64,000 nucleotides of DNA from Uliginosibacterium sp. GTDB taxonomy: Bacteria; Pseudomonadota; Gammaproteobacteria; Burkholderiales; Rhodocyclaceae. The notes beneath the pieces are model-generated. The model did no database searches and was not told the DNA's origin. It saw only the letters and a program-made list of their open reading frames with translations. Both the position numbers and the translations under genes were made by a program. Below are positions 51,674 to 61,048 of this stretch, piece by piece. Each line of letters begins with the position of its first letter. Positions within the stretch are counted from its first letter, which is position 1. Location of the stretch: positions 186,001 through 250,000 of the forward strand of contig JADKDZ010000002.1 of NCBI GenBank assembly GCA_016718265.1, read 5' to 3'.

Positions 51674-53227
51674 TCAGGGCGTCAGGCTGGCTTGCATGCT
51701 TTCAAAACTGCCGGCTTGCGTGACATGGCCTTTGTTCATGATCAGCACACGGTGCGCCATGGCGCGAACAACATCCATGTCGTGGGTGACCAGAATGTAG
51801 GCCAGTTGATATTTGCGCTGCAGTTCAGTCAGCAGCGTGAGGACTTGTTGCTGGATCGTGACGTCCAGCGCGCTCGTCGGCTCATCGAGCACGACAATTT
51901 CCGGGCGTACGATCAAGGCGCGGGCGATCGCAATGCGCTGGCGCTGTCCGCCAGAGAATTCATGCGGATAGCGCGCCAGCAAAGGCTCGATCTCGCCGTC
52001 TTCTGACAAGCCAACGTCTGCCAGCGCCTCGATGACGCGCGCACGCCGTGTCACAGCGGTGAGGCCCGGGGCGTGAATCTCCAGGCCTTCGGCGACGATC
52101 TGTTCAATGGTGAGGCGGGGCGACAGCGAAGAGAGCGGATCCTGAAACACGACCTGTATGCGCTGCCGGAGCGCACGTGCTTGCGCCCGCCCACCCTGGC
52201 CCCAGTGATCCTCGCCGAGGAGAATGTCTCCCGAGAAAGCGGTGAGATTGAGCATGGCGAGCGCGAGGGAGGTTTTCCCTGAGCCGGACTCGCCAACAAT
52301 GCACAGGGTTTGGCCGCGGCAGAGTTCAAAGCTGGCAGATTCCACCGCGGTAAAACGCCCGGCTTTGAACCAGCCCTGGAGCCCTGGCCGTTTTGTGGGG
52401 TATTCAACGCAAACGGCCTTCGCGGAGAGGCACACCTCATGGCCTTCTTCAGCCACCTCCCTTCGAGGCCGGCTCTGGACAAGCTTCTGCGTATAGGGGT
52501 GCTGCGGATCGGCCATCAGAGCGGCTGTCGGGCCTTGCTCGACCAGCACGCCTTGCTCCATGACGGCCACCTTGTCGGCAAAGCGGCGCACGAGGTTCAG
52601 GTCGTGGGTGATCAGCAGCACCCCAAGCTTGCGCTCACGCCGCAGCGAGTCGAGCAGATCGAGGATCTGGTGGCGGATAGCGACATCCAGCGCAGTCGTT
52701 GGCTCATCAGCGATCAGCAGTTTGGGGTCGCAAGCCAGCGCCATGGCGATCATTGCGCGCTGCCGCTGACCACCCGAGAGCTGGTGCGGATAGGCATTGA
52801 CGCGCTGCGCCGCATCCTCAATCCCGACGCGTGCCAAAGCTTGGATGGCGGCGACGCGCGCATCGGCCACGCTCAAGCCTTTGTGCAGTTGCAAGACTTC
52901 AATGATCTGGCGGCCAATGCTCATCACCGGATTCAAGGCCGTCATGGGCTCCTGGAAAATCACCGCAATATCGCCGCCGCGCAGCTGGCGCAGCGCTGCA
53001 GGGCGCATGTCCAGGATCTCCTGCCCGGCGAACCGGATGCTGCCGGACAGGCGTGCAGCCTCAATGAGCCGCAGGCAGCTCATGGCGGTGACGGTTTTCC
53101 CCGAGCCGGACTCGCCGACCAGTGCGAGCTTCTCGCCCGCGTCGAGGGCGAAACTGACGTGCTTGACGACGCTGCGGTCGCCGAAGGAAATCGAGAGATC
53201 ACGGACCTCCAGCAAAGGGCTGCTCAC
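51674..53227 (-). CDS. yejF: Peptide ABC transporter dual ATPase YejF
   Basis: A 517-residue protein made of two ABC ATPase modules in tandem. Walker A motifs are GESGSGKTVTAMSCLRLIEA (module 1) and GESGSGKTSLALAMLNLTAF (module 2). The signatures LSGGQRQRAMIAMALACDPK and FSGGQRQRIAIARALIVRPE follow. This fused layout is typical of YejF. It overlaps yejE by 4 bases and powers the YejABEF importer of peptides such as microcin C in E. coli. Confidence 0.94.
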   Translation of the reverse strand: MSSPLLEVRDLSISFGDRSVVKHVSFALDAGEKLALVGESGSGKTVTAMSCLRLIEAARLSGSIRFAGQEILDMRPAALRQLRGGDIAVIFQEPMTALNPVMSIGRQIIEVLQLHKGLSVADARVAAIQALARVGIEDAAQRVNAYPHQLSGGQRQRAMIAMALACDPKLLIADEPTTALDVAIRHQILDLLDSLRRERKLGVLLITHDLNLVRRFADKVAVMEQGVLVEQGPTAALMADPQHPYTQKLVQSRPRREVAEEGHEVCLSAKAVCVEYPTKRPGLQGWFKAGRFTAVESASFELCRGQTLCIVGESGSGKTSLALAMLNLTAFSGDILLGEDHWGQGGRAQARALRQRIQVVFQDPLSSLSPRLTIEQIVAEGLEIHAPGLTAVTRRARVIEALADVGLSEDGEIEPLLARYPHEFSGGQRQRIAIARALIVRPEIVVLDEPTSALDVTIQQQVLTLLTELQRKYQLAYILVTHDMDVVRAMAHRVLIMNKGHVTQAGSFESMQASLTP

Positions 53228-54279
53228 GCGTCACCCTCCAGAACCTTGCGCGGGTCAAGCGCATCACGCAGTGCATCGCCGATCAGGATCAGCAAGAGCA
53301 GGGTGCCTACCAGCACGGTGAAGCTTGCGAGCGATATCCACCAGGCATCGAGGTTGGCTTTGCCTTGTGCGAGCAGCTCACCCAGGCTTGGCGTGCCGGG
53401 CGGTGCGCCGAGGCCCAGAAAATCAAGGCTGGTCAGCGCGCCGATTGCCCCTGCGAGTTCAAACGGCAAGAGGGTGATGACCGGTGTCAGGGCATTCGGC
53501 AAGATATGTCGAAAGATGATCTTGCGGCGGCTCTGCCCGAGCGCGTGGGCCGCCCGCACATAGTCGAGCGTGCGGTTGCGGAGGAATTCGGCGCGCACGT
53601 AGGCGGCGATACCCATCCAGCCGAAGGCGGCAATGATGCCGACGAGCAGTGGCAGGCTCGGCGAGAAGAGGGCCGAGAAGATGATCAGCATGTAGAGCTG
53701 CGGCATGGCGCTCCATATTTCGACAAAGCGCTCCATTACGATGTCAGTCCAGCGCGCAAAATAGCCTTGCAGCGCACCGTAGAGGATGCCCGCGAGCGTG
53801 CAGAGCCCGGCCACGACAACTGCGAATAGCACCGAGATGCGGAAGCCATATAGCAGCCTTGCCAGCAGATCCCGACCCCGATCATCGGTCCCTAGCAGAT
53901 TGGCGCGCGTCGGGCGCGCCGGGCTGGGCTCGGCAGCAAAATAGTTGATGCTGCTGTGGTGATAAGGGTTCGGCGGAAACAGCGCAAAGTTGCCGGGCTG
54001 TCTGAACTGTTCCCGGATGAAGGGGTCGAGGTAGTCGGTCGGGGTGTGGAAATCGCCGCCAAAGGTGGTTTCCGGTAAGTCTTGAACCAGTGGGAAGTAC
54101 CAGTGCCCGGCATACCGGGCGACAATCGGTTTGTCGTTTGACAGCAGCTCGGCAAACAGGCTGAGGACAAAAAGCGTCGTAAAGATGCACAGGCTCCAGA
54201 AGCCCAGGCGATTCGCGCGGAAGCGCCGCCACGCGCGCCGGGCGGGGCTTTGCGTCAGGTGGGAGGCCGGCTTACGCAT
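53224..54279 (-). CDS. yejE: Peptide ABC transporter permease YejE
   Basis: A 351-residue OppC-type permease. An N-terminal span and a large periplasmic loop with GTDDRGRDLLARLLYGFRIS precede the core membrane domain (YVRAAHALGQSRRKIIFRHI is the EAA loop). It is overlapped by yejB by 8 bases and overlaps yejF by 4, as in a tight operon. Confidence 0.93.
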   Translation of the reverse strand: MRKPASHLTQSPARRAWRRFRANRLGFWSLCIFTTLFVLSLFAELLSNDKPIVARYAGHWYFPLVQDLPETTFGGDFHTPTDYLDPFIREQFRQPGNFALFPPNPYHHSSINYFAAEPSPARPTRANLLGTDDRGRDLLARLLYGFRISVLFAVVVAGLCTLAGILYGALQGYFARWTDIVMERFVEIWSAMPQLYMLIIFSALFSPSLPLLVGIIAAFGWMGIAAYVRAEFLRNRTLDYVRAAHALGQSRRKIIFRHILPNALTPVITLLPFELAGAIGALTSLDFLGLGAPPGTPSLGELLAQGKANLDAWWISLASFTVLVGTLLLLILIGDALRDALDPRKVLEGDA

Positions 54280-55312
54280 ACTTCACTCTCGGATCCACCC
54301 ACAGATAAGAGAGATCGCGTACCAGTGTTGTCAGCAGCGCGATCAGGGTGAACAGGAAGAGACTGCCCAGCACCACCGGATAGTCGCGCCGCATGATGGA
54401 TTCGTAAGACAGCATCCCGAGCCCGTCGAGCGAAAAGAGGGTTTCGATCAGGATCGAACCGGTAAAGAAGGCGCCGACGAAGGCGGCCGGAAAGCCCGTC
54501 ATGATCGGCATCAGCGCGTTGCGAAATACGTGACGCCACAACACCGTGCGTTCCGACAGGCCTTTGGCTCTCGCCGTGAGCACGTATTGCTTGCGGATTT
54601 CCTCCAGCACCGAGTTCTTCGTCATCAGCGTGATGACCGCAAAACTTCCCAGGGTCATCGCGCACACCGGCAGCGCAATGTGCCACAGGTAATCGGCGAT
54701 CTTTGCGCCCAGGCTCAAGCTCTCCCAGTTTGCGGAGCTCAGGCCACGCAGCGGGAACCACTGCAGAAAGCTGCCACCGCCAAACAGTACCAGCAAGGCC
54801 ACGCCGAGCACGAAGCCCGGAATCGCGCTGCCAATGAGCACCAGCATCGTGGTCAGGGTGTCAAAGCGGCTGCCGTTTCGCACCGCTTTGGCAATGCCCA
54901 GGGGCACCGATATCAGGTAGGTCAGCAGGAAACTCCACAAGCCGAGGGATATCGAGACAGGCAGCTTCTCCCGGATCAGCTGCCAGACTGGCTTGTTGTG
55001 GAAGAAGCTCTCGCCCAGATCGAACCGGGCGAATCGCCCGAGCATCTCGACATAGCGTGTCAAGGGCGGTTTGTCGAAGCCGTACAGTGCCTTGATCTCT
55101 TCGACGCGCTTTGCGTCGACGCCCTGCCGCCCGCGATAGGCAGCGCCGCCGGCACCGCCGCTCTCGCCCGCCGCGCCGCGCCCCTGAAGCTGCGAGACCA
55201 GTTGCTCGACCGGCCCACCGGGCACGAACTGAATCACGAGAAACGTGATGGTCAGCACGCCGAGCAAGGTCGGAACCATCAGCAGGAGGCGCTTGAGGAT
55301 ATACGCCCACAT
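54272..55312 (-). CDS. yejB: Peptide ABC transporter permease YejB
   Basis: A 346-residue OppB-type permease. MWAYILKRLLLMVPTLLGVL is the usual start, and QYVLTARAKGLSERTVLWRH the EAA loop. A Gly/Ala-rich insertion (about residues 44-66) lies in the first periplasmic loop. The start at 55312 shares one base with the yejA stop (TGATG); the frame is open much further upstream but that is only the other frame of yejA. Confidence 0.93.
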   Translation of the reverse strand: MWAYILKRLLLMVPTLLGVLTITFLVIQFVPGGPVEQLVSQLQGRGAAGESGGAGGAAYRGRQGVDAKRVEEIKALYGFDKPPLTRYVEMLGRFARFDLGESFFHNKPVWQLIREKLPVSISLGLWSFLLTYLISVPLGIAKAVRNGSRFDTLTTMLVLIGSAIPGFVLGVALLVLFGGGSFLQWFPLRGLSSANWESLSLGAKIADYLWHIALPVCAMTLGSFAVITLMTKNSVLEEIRKQYVLTARAKGLSERTVLWRHVFRNALMPIMTGFPAAFVGAFFTGSILIETLFSLDGLGMLSYESIMRRDYPVVLGSLFLFTLIALLTTLVRDLSYLWVDPRVKYA

Positions 55313-57153
55313 CACGGCGCCCTCGTCGTGCTTGCAGCGCCAGCTGTCGATACCGGCGTCAGTGCCCACCAGGCGCTGAGGATCCAGTTTTCCGGCTGGT
55401 AGTACAAAGGCCTCGTCTCGGGCTGGCCAAACCTGCCCGCGTGCCAGGCCGTGCGGAAGCTGCTCTGGTACCACTCCGGAATGGCATAGTGGCCAAAGCG
55501 CAGGACACGATCCAGTGCGCGCAAGGCCGCCACGAGTTGCGGACGGGTCGTGGCGGAGAGCGCCTTCTCGATCAGCGCGTCCACCGCGGGGTCGGCCACG
55601 CCCGGCAGGTTGTTCGAGCCTTCGGTGCGTGCCGCGGCGGATGAGAATCTGTCGCGCAGCTCGCTGCCGGGGGCTTCGCGTCCTGGAACGCGAACCGTCG
55701 TGATGTCGTAGTCGAAGACATCCATGCGCTTCTGCAGAAGCGCAGCATCGGTGGGGCGAATGCTGGCCTGAATGCCGAGTTTCTCCAGGTTCTTGATCAT
55801 GGGCGCAAGAATGCGCATCGAGCTTGGCGCCTGCGCCTGGCCGACGAGGAATTCGAGGGTAAAGCGCTGGCCGGCCGCATTGCGCAGCGCGCCGTCGCGG
55901 ACCGTCCAACCCGCGGCCGCCAGCAGGTCGCGTGCGCGGCGCAGGTTGTCGCGCAGGCTCCCCGGCGGATCGGTGCTCGGCGGGACTGGTACCGGATCGG
56001 AAAATATCTGCGGGCTGAGTTTGTTGCGCAGCGGGGTCAGCAAGGCCAGTTCGTCTTCGCCGGGCAGACCTCTGGCTTCAAAATCGCTACCCGGGAAGTA
56101 GCCGCTGACGCGCGTATAGCTGCCGTAGAACAGTTGCCGGTTCATCCACTCGAAATCCATGGTCGCGGCCAGCGCTTCCCGCACCCGCGGGTCTTTGAAC
56201 TTGTCGCGCCGGCTGTTGATCAGCATGCCTTGAAAATCGGAGGCATTCCGGTTCGGAAGCAACTGCTTGCTGATGGCGCCTGCATCAAATTTGCTGCCGA
56301 CGTAGGTTCGTGCCCATTGGCGGGACGAGAAGACCTGAATGTAATCGAATTCGCCCGCTTTGAAGGCTTCGGTCTGGACGACCTCATCGCTGTAGATGCG
56401 GTAGTTGATGCGGGCAAAGTTGTACTGGCCACGGCGGACGGGCAGGCCTTCGGCCCAGTAAGCACTGTCACGGTCGTAACTGATGTCGCGGCTGAAGACT
56501 TCCTTGCCGATCCGGTAGGGGCCGCTGGCGATCGGCTTCTCCGTAATCACTTCGTCAAAGGACTTGCCCGCGCCCCACTTGTGGCTGAACACCGGCAAAC
56601 CACCGACGATGAGCGGCAACTCGGCGCTGGCCTGCCCGAAATCAAAACGGATCAACCGCTCGCCCAGAACCACCACGCCGCGCACGTCGGCAAACAGGTT
56701 GGCATACGCAGGATGGGCGCCCTTGCCGGTCAGGCGATCGAAACTGTACTTCACGTCCTGGGCCAGTACGGGTGAGCCATCCTGGAAGCGCGCTTTCGGG
56801 TTGAGCCGAAATGTGGCCGAGCGCTTGTCCGGCCCGATGCTGACATCCTCAGCCAGCAAGCCATAAGCTGTCGTAGGCTCGTCCAGTGTGCCCGTGAGCA
56901 GGGATTCGAAGACCAGTTCTCCGAGCCCGGGTGGCGCAGTGCCTTTGAGCGTGAAGGGGTTGTACTTGTCATACTGACTGGCGGTGGTCGGAGCGACGAG
57001 TGTGATTTCGCCACCCCGCGGTGCTGTGGGATTGACCCAGTCAAAGTGCTTGAAATCAGCGGGATGTTTGATGTCGCCAAACTGTGCGTAGGCGTGCGCG
57101 CCCCATGCGGGCGTCTGCAGCAAGAGCATCAACAGGAGGACAAATTGTCGCAT
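55312..57153 (-). CDS. yejA: Peptide ABC transporter substrate-binding protein YejA
   Basis: A 613-residue extracellular solute-binding protein, family 5. A signal peptide (about 1-19, ending WGAHA) precedes a mature part beginning YAQFGDIKHPADFKHFDWVN. YSFDRLTGKGAHPAYANLFA and WMNRQLFYGSYTRVSGYFPG are typical. It opens the operon yejABEF, the first gene on the minus strand. Confidence 0.93.
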   Translation of the reverse strand: MRQFVLLLMLLLQTPAWGAHAYAQFGDIKHPADFKHFDWVNPTAPRGGEITLVAPTTASQYDKYNPFTLKGTAPPGLGELVFESLLTGTLDEPTTAYGLLAEDVSIGPDKRSATFRLNPKARFQDGSPVLAQDVKYSFDRLTGKGAHPAYANLFADVRGVVVLGERLIRFDFGQASAELPLIVGGLPVFSHKWGAGKSFDEVITEKPIASGPYRIGKEVFSRDISYDRDSAYWAEGLPVRRGQYNFARINYRIYSDEVVQTEAFKAGEFDYIQVFSSRQWARTYVGSKFDAGAISKQLLPNRNASDFQGMLINSRRDKFKDPRVREALAATMDFEWMNRQLFYGSYTRVSGYFPGSDFEARGLPGEDELALLTPLRNKLSPQIFSDPVPVPPSTDPPGSLRDNLRRARDLLAAAGWTVRDGALRNAAGQRFTLEFLVGQAQAPSSMRILAPMIKNLEKLGIQASIRPTDAALLQKRMDVFDYDITTVRVPGREAPGSELRDRFSSAAARTEGSNNLPGVADPAVDALIEKALSATTRPQLVAALRALDRVLRFGHYAIPEWYQSSFRTAWHAGRFGQPETRPLYYQPENWILSAWWALTPVSTAGAASTTRAP

Positions 57154-57342
57154 GGCGGCATTCTGCCAAATTCCGCCGCTGCTGAGTGTGTGCTGGCCGT
57201 CCTAGAGAAGCATGGACGCCGGGAATACAACACGGACGCACAAACGGCCTCCGGGAGGTCACGAACCTTTCGCCAAGGCCGTTCAGACACAGCGGGACGA
57301 CACTTGCCATTGCAAGGTCCCATTTTCTGGGTCTGAATGTGT

Positions 57343-58094
57343 TTACTTGTAGCTTTTGAGTATCTTGCTGATCGTGCCGTCTTTGCGCATGCTCGCCATC
57401 GCGCGATCAAAATTGTCCGAGACAATAGACGTGTCATACGCTCGGGTGAAGATGAGATAGCTGTAGGCGGTTTCCGAGGGGGGCCGCTCACGATGATCTC
57501 GTATGCCTTGTCGATTTTCTTGAGGAAACTCAGCCCGACGAGATGGCTGCAGATCACTACATCTACCCGATCGTGCGCGAGCATGCGGAAGATGAGTTCG
57601 TAGTCTTTTGCGGTCTCGATCTTCTCGAAGAACTTCTGCCGGATGGCCTCGTCAAACCGCGCGCCATACGAGGTGTTGGCTACCACGCCGATACGTGCAT
57701 TGGCAATTGACGCGTAGCTGCCATCGAAGCTGAATTTCGAGTCTTTGCGGACAAAGAACACATAGTCCTGGCTGATGACGGTTTCTTTCGGGTAGCGGTA
57801 GCTTACCTCGCGCGCAGCTGTCCTCTTGATAGTGAATAGGGCGTCTACGTCGCCGGTGCTGAGCAGGCTGAGGGATCGGGACCAAGGGTAGAAGCCAATC
57901 TCGATCGCTTGGCCTGAGCGCCGGAATGCCTCCCTGACAATATCGACGACGATTCCGCTTGCCTGGCCGTCGGTATTGACGATGTAAGGAGGGTAGTCAA
58001 GCGTGGCAATCTTGAGCGGAGCAGGTTCCCCCAGGCAGGGCATCGCCCAGAAAACCGCTAAGGCGGCAAGCAGTGTGGCTCTCAGCGTTCTCAT
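57343..58094 (-). pseudogene. Family 3 periplasmic solute-binding protein, frameshifted in a G6 run
   Basis: A substrate-binding protein with a signal peptide (MRTLRATLLAALAVFWAMPC) and the type-3 start ATLDYPPYIVNTDGQASGIV. The body continues through YSWSRSLSLLSTGDVDALFT-like sequence to IIVSGPP, then loses frame in a run of six G/C pairs (57478-57483). The other frame continues as SETAYSYLIFTRAYDTSIVS and DGTISKILKSYK to a TAA at 57343-57345. One more base in the run makes a 250-residue protein. A homopolymer length error is the simplest explanation, so the gene may be intact. The start at 58094 follows GGGAGG. No permease or ATPase is adjacent, so the substrate is unclear. Confidence 0.85.
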
Positions 58095-58183
58095 GGCAGC
58101 CTCCCGAGCGTGATCGCTGCGGGTGCGCACGTGGCGCTATCGGGCGATCATGTGCCGGAAATGTAGCGCCCCGATGGCAGAAA

Positions 58184-59797
58184 TCAACGCGGGCTGCCCG
58201 GATGGTTGCGCGCAGGCTTTGTTCGCGCGAGCTTGTATTCGATCGCGTCCACAAGTGCGCGCCATGAGGCATCGATGATATCGGTAGAGACACCAATCGT
58301 TGTCCAGGATCCGTGTGGATCAGCTGTTTCGATCAGTACCCGGACCTTGGCTGCAGAAGCCTGGCTGGAGTCCAGCACCCGGACCTTGTAGTCCGTCAGT
58401 TTCATCTCCGTGATCTCTGGATAGAAACGCTCAAGCGCGCGGCGCAACGCGCGGTCAAGGGCATTGACGGGGCCGTCACCTTCGGCTGCAGTCATCTCGT
58501 CTTCCCCGCCGACATTGATCTTGAGCAGGGCAGAGGAATTCATGCCATCAGCGGCGGGCTCATTGACGATGACCTTGAAGGAGCGGAGTTGAAAGGACGG
58601 GGTGAACTTCCCGAGCATCTTTCGTACGAGCAACTCGAAGCTGCTTTCGGCACTTTCGAATTGATAGCCTTCGTGCTCAAGCTCTTTCAGACGCTCGATG
58701 ATTCTCTTCGTTTCCGGCGCGTCTTTGCCGAGGCTCGGGTCGACTTCATGGATCTTGCCGAGAATGGTGGATCGGCCGGCAACCTCGCTCATCAGCACCT
58801 TGCGTGCATTGCCCACTGATTCCGGCGCGATATGCTCATAAGACACCGGGTTCTTGTTGACAGCGTCGATATGCATGCCACCTTTGTGCGCGAAGGCATC
58901 CGCGCCCACGTAGGCTGCTTTGTCGTTGTGCTCGATGTTGGCTGTTTCCGACACAAAGCGTGCGCTAGGCGTCAGCATCTGCATGTGTGCAGAGGGGATG
59001 ACGTCGAAGCCCAGCTTGAGTTGCAGGTTCGGAATGATGGCGCAGAGATTGGCGTTGCCACAACGCTCGCCAATTCCGTTGATCGTGCCCTGGACTTGTC
59101 GCGCGCCGGCCTGCACCGCGCGCACCGAGTTTGCAACGGCGAGTTCGCAGTCGTTGTGGCAATGGATACCCACGAAAACGCCCGGGAACTGCGTGACGAC
59201 TTTGCCGGTGATGTCGTAGATCTCGTCTGGAAAAGACCCGCCGTTTGTATCGCACAAGGCCAGGCTGTCAGCGCCGCCTGCCACGGCTGCAGCGAGCGCC
59301 TCTAAGGCGTACTGCGGATTGGCCTTGTAGCCGTCAAAGAAATGCTCTGCGTCAAAAACTACTTCTTTGCCGCGAAGTTTCAGAAAGGCGATCGTCTCTC
59401 TGATCATGCGCAGATTCTCGTCCAGCGTTGTGCGCAGGATTGCCGTCGCGTGGTAATCCCAGGTTTTTCCGAAGATCGCCACTGCGGGGGTGTTGGCCGA
59501 CAGCAAGGACGCGAGCTGCGGGTCGTCCTCGGGCTTTGTGCCCACTTTACAGGTACTGCCAAAGGCAATGATCCGGGCGTTTTTGAGGACGATCTCACCG
59601 ACACGGCGGAAGAATTCGAGATCCTTGGGGTTCGAGCCGGGGTTGCCGGCTTCAATGTAAGTCACGCCCAATTCATCAAGCTTTCGCACGATCTTGAGCT
59701 TGTCTTCCACCGAGAAAGAGATTCCCTGCGCCTGTGCGCCGTCTCTCAGGGTGGTGTCGTAGGCGAATACCTTGTTCATGGCCGTTTTCTGTTTCAT
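58184..59797 (-). CDS. cimA: Citramalate synthase
   Basis: A 537-residue protein of the isopropylmalate/homocitrate synthase family, with the start FAYDTTLRDGAQAQGISFSV (DTTLRDG metal and substrate motif) and IHCHNDCELAVANSVRAVQA (HxH motif). The C-terminus carries the LeuA-type allosteric domain (GSWTTIGVSTDIIDASWRAL). CimA condenses pyruvate and acetyl-CoA to citramalate, a threonine-independent route to isoleucine. Translation may start at 59797 or at a second ATG 6 codons in; neither has a strong ribosome site. A stem-loop precedes it. Confidence 0.9.
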   Translation of the reverse strand: MKQKTAMNKVFAYDTTLRDGAQAQGISFSVEDKLKIVRKLDELGVTYIEAGNPGSNPKDLEFFRRVGEIVLKNARIIAFGSTCKVGTKPEDDPQLASLLSANTPAVAIFGKTWDYHATAILRTTLDENLRMIRETIAFLKLRGKEVVFDAEHFFDGYKANPQYALEALAAAVAGGADSLALCDTNGGSFPDEIYDITGKVVTQFPGVFVGIHCHNDCELAVANSVRAVQAGARQVQGTINGIGERCGNANLCAIIPNLQLKLGFDVIPSAHMQMLTPSARFVSETANIEHNDKAAYVGADAFAHKGGMHIDAVNKNPVSYEHIAPESVGNARKVLMSEVAGRSTILGKIHEVDPSLGKDAPETKRIIERLKELEHEGYQFESAESSFELLVRKMLGKFTPSFQLRSFKVIVNEPAADGMNSSALLKINVGGEDEMTAAEGDGPVNALDRALRRALERFYPEITEMKLTDYKVRVLDSSQASAAKVRVLIETADPHGSWTTIGVSTDIIDASWRALVDAIEYKLARTKPARNHPGSPR

Positions 59798-59809
59798 GGT
59801 TTTTACGTG

Positions 59810-59835
59810 CCCGTGGGCGAAACCCGGCCCACGGG
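59810..59835. promoter_or_regulatory. Stem-loop between the dapA-like gene and cimA
   Basis: CCCGTGGGC (59810-59818) pairs with GCCCACGGG (59827-59835) around an 8-base loop, 12 bases downstream of the dapA-like stop and 13 bases upstream of the cimA start. No T tract follows. It could mask the cimA ribosome site or be a weak terminator. Confidence 0.45.
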
Positions 59836-59846
59836 GAGGCGTGAAA

Positions 59847-60731
59847 TTACCACACTTGCTCAGTGTTCAGGCAGTCGTCGAGGGCCTGCAGCCGGGCCAG
59901 TGTCGTCGCTTGCGCCGGTAGAAAGGGAAGACGAAGTTCGTTGGCGATCCAGCCTTGGTGGGCCAGCCAGGCCTTGATGGGTGACGGGTTAGGTTCTGCA
60001 AACAGTGCCCGTGTGGCGCGTTGCAGCGACACCGCCAGCTTGCGCGCTCCGGCAAGGTCGCCCTGCGCGAGGAGCGCAATGATCCTGACCCAAAGTGTGG
60101 GGCGATAGTGTGCAGAGGCTGCGATGGCGCCTGGGGCGCCCATGGCCAACGCGGCGAAAAGTTGGCTATCCTCACCGATCAATACGTGCAGCGGTGTATC
60201 GTGAATGAGCTGCATCAGCCGATCTACCGAGGCACCGCAACTCTTGATCGCCTGTATCCGGTGGTCCTCGCTCAAGGCCAGCAGCGTGTCGAGATCGAGC
60301 TCGACGCCTGTCCGGTAGGGGATGTCATAAACAATGATTGGCGTGTCCGCCGCTTCAGCGATGGCTTCAAAGTGATGACGAATGCCGCTTTGTGTTGGTC
60401 TGACATAAGGCGGTGCCGTGACCAGCAGCCCGGTAGGGTGCAGGGCCGAGAGGCTTCTTGCTTGGGCCGTCGCCGAACGCGTGTCCATGCTGTTAAGACC
60501 CAGAACAATCGGGTACCCAGCGGGTAGCGCCTCGCGCAGGACTTCTGCCATCTGCAATAGCTCGTCCAGTGTCAGGCAGGCGCCTTCGCCTGTCGTGGCA
60601 CCTGCGACAATGCCCGATATGCCAGCTTCCGCCAGATGTTGGGCAAGTCTTGCCAGCGAGGCGCAGTCGAGCACGCCGTGGTGAAAAGGGGTAACGATGG
60701 GAACCCAGATACCGTGGAAAGGATGATTCAT
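59847..60731 (-). CDS. DapA-family aldolase (dihydrodipicolinate synthase-like)
   Basis: A 294-residue class I aldolase of the DapA/N-acetylneuraminate lyase family. GATTGEGACLTLDE contains the paired Thr, YDIPYRTG the catalytic Tyr (YxxPxRTG), and AIKSCGAS the Schiff-base Lys. It could be true DapA (lysine/diaminopimelate synthesis), but a family paralogue is also possible. The LacI-type palindrome just upstream is unusual for lysine synthesis and hints at sugar-acid or hydroxyproline-type catabolism. The start at 60731 gives MNHPFHGIWVPIVTPF, a standard N-terminus. Confidence 0.85.
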   Translation of the reverse strand: MNHPFHGIWVPIVTPFHHGVLDCASLARLAQHLAEAGISGIVAGATTGEGACLTLDELLQMAEVLREALPAGYPIVLGLNSMDTRSATAQARSLSALHPTGLLVTAPPYVRPTQSGIRHHFEAIAEAADTPIIVYDIPYRTGVELDLDTLLALSEDHRIQAIKSCGASVDRLMQLIHDTPLHVLIGEDSQLFAALAMGAPGAIAASAHYRPTLWVRIIALLAQGDLAGARKLAVSLQRATRALFAEPNPSPIKAWLAHQGWIANELRLPFLPAQATTLARLQALDDCLNTEQVW

Positions 60732-60755
60732 GATTTGTCTCGCAGAAACGTGGTT

Positions 60756-60767
60756 GGAAACGTTTCC
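60756..60767. promoter_or_regulatory. LacI/GalR-type palindromic operator
   Basis: GGAAACGTTTCC is a perfect 12-bp palindrome with the central CG of LacI/GalR-family sites. It lies 25 bases upstream of the dapA-like start, close to where a repressor would block transcription. No lacI-type regulator gene is in the window. Confidence 0.55.
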
Positions 60768-61048
60768 GTCGGTAGCCCGCTGGCGAGACACCAAGAAATA
60801 GTCCAGGTCATCCCGTCCGGCTTGACGCCCGACGGGATACGACAAGCCCGTCAGGTGAGCAGTCGTTTTTTAGCTTTCTTGCTGAGGTCGGCCATGGTGT
60901 GCACAGCCCTCGACTGAAGACTCACCCTGGATTCAGGACGCGCAATCAGAAACGAGGTTGGTACCATTCGGCGAGCTCCGCAGCAAGAAAACGTGAATAC
61001 ATTGTGCGGTGCGGGCAAACGGATCGTCAAGGCTGTCCGGTGCCGCCG
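60768..61048. other. Non-coding gap between the dapA-like gene and the anti-sigma gene
   Basis: With the operator above, this completes a gap of 317 bases (60732-61048). A 14-codon frame on the minus strand (60851-60895, MADLSKKAKKRLLT) has no clear ribosome site and I do not call it a gene. No tRNA, riboswitch or intrinsic terminator stands out. The dapA-like promoter should be here. Confidence 0.5.

Noticed and set aside
54272..55909. A 545-codon reading of yejB
   Set aside because: The first 199 codons overlap yejA in another frame; the true start MWAYILKRLLLM at 55312 is typical of YejB.
59810..59835. Stem-loop before cimA as a riboswitch
   Set aside because: It is a single short hairpin with no conserved aptamer elements.
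60851..60895. 14-codon minus-strand frame MADLSKKAKKRLLT
   Set aside because: Too short, with no clear ribosome site and no recognised relative.
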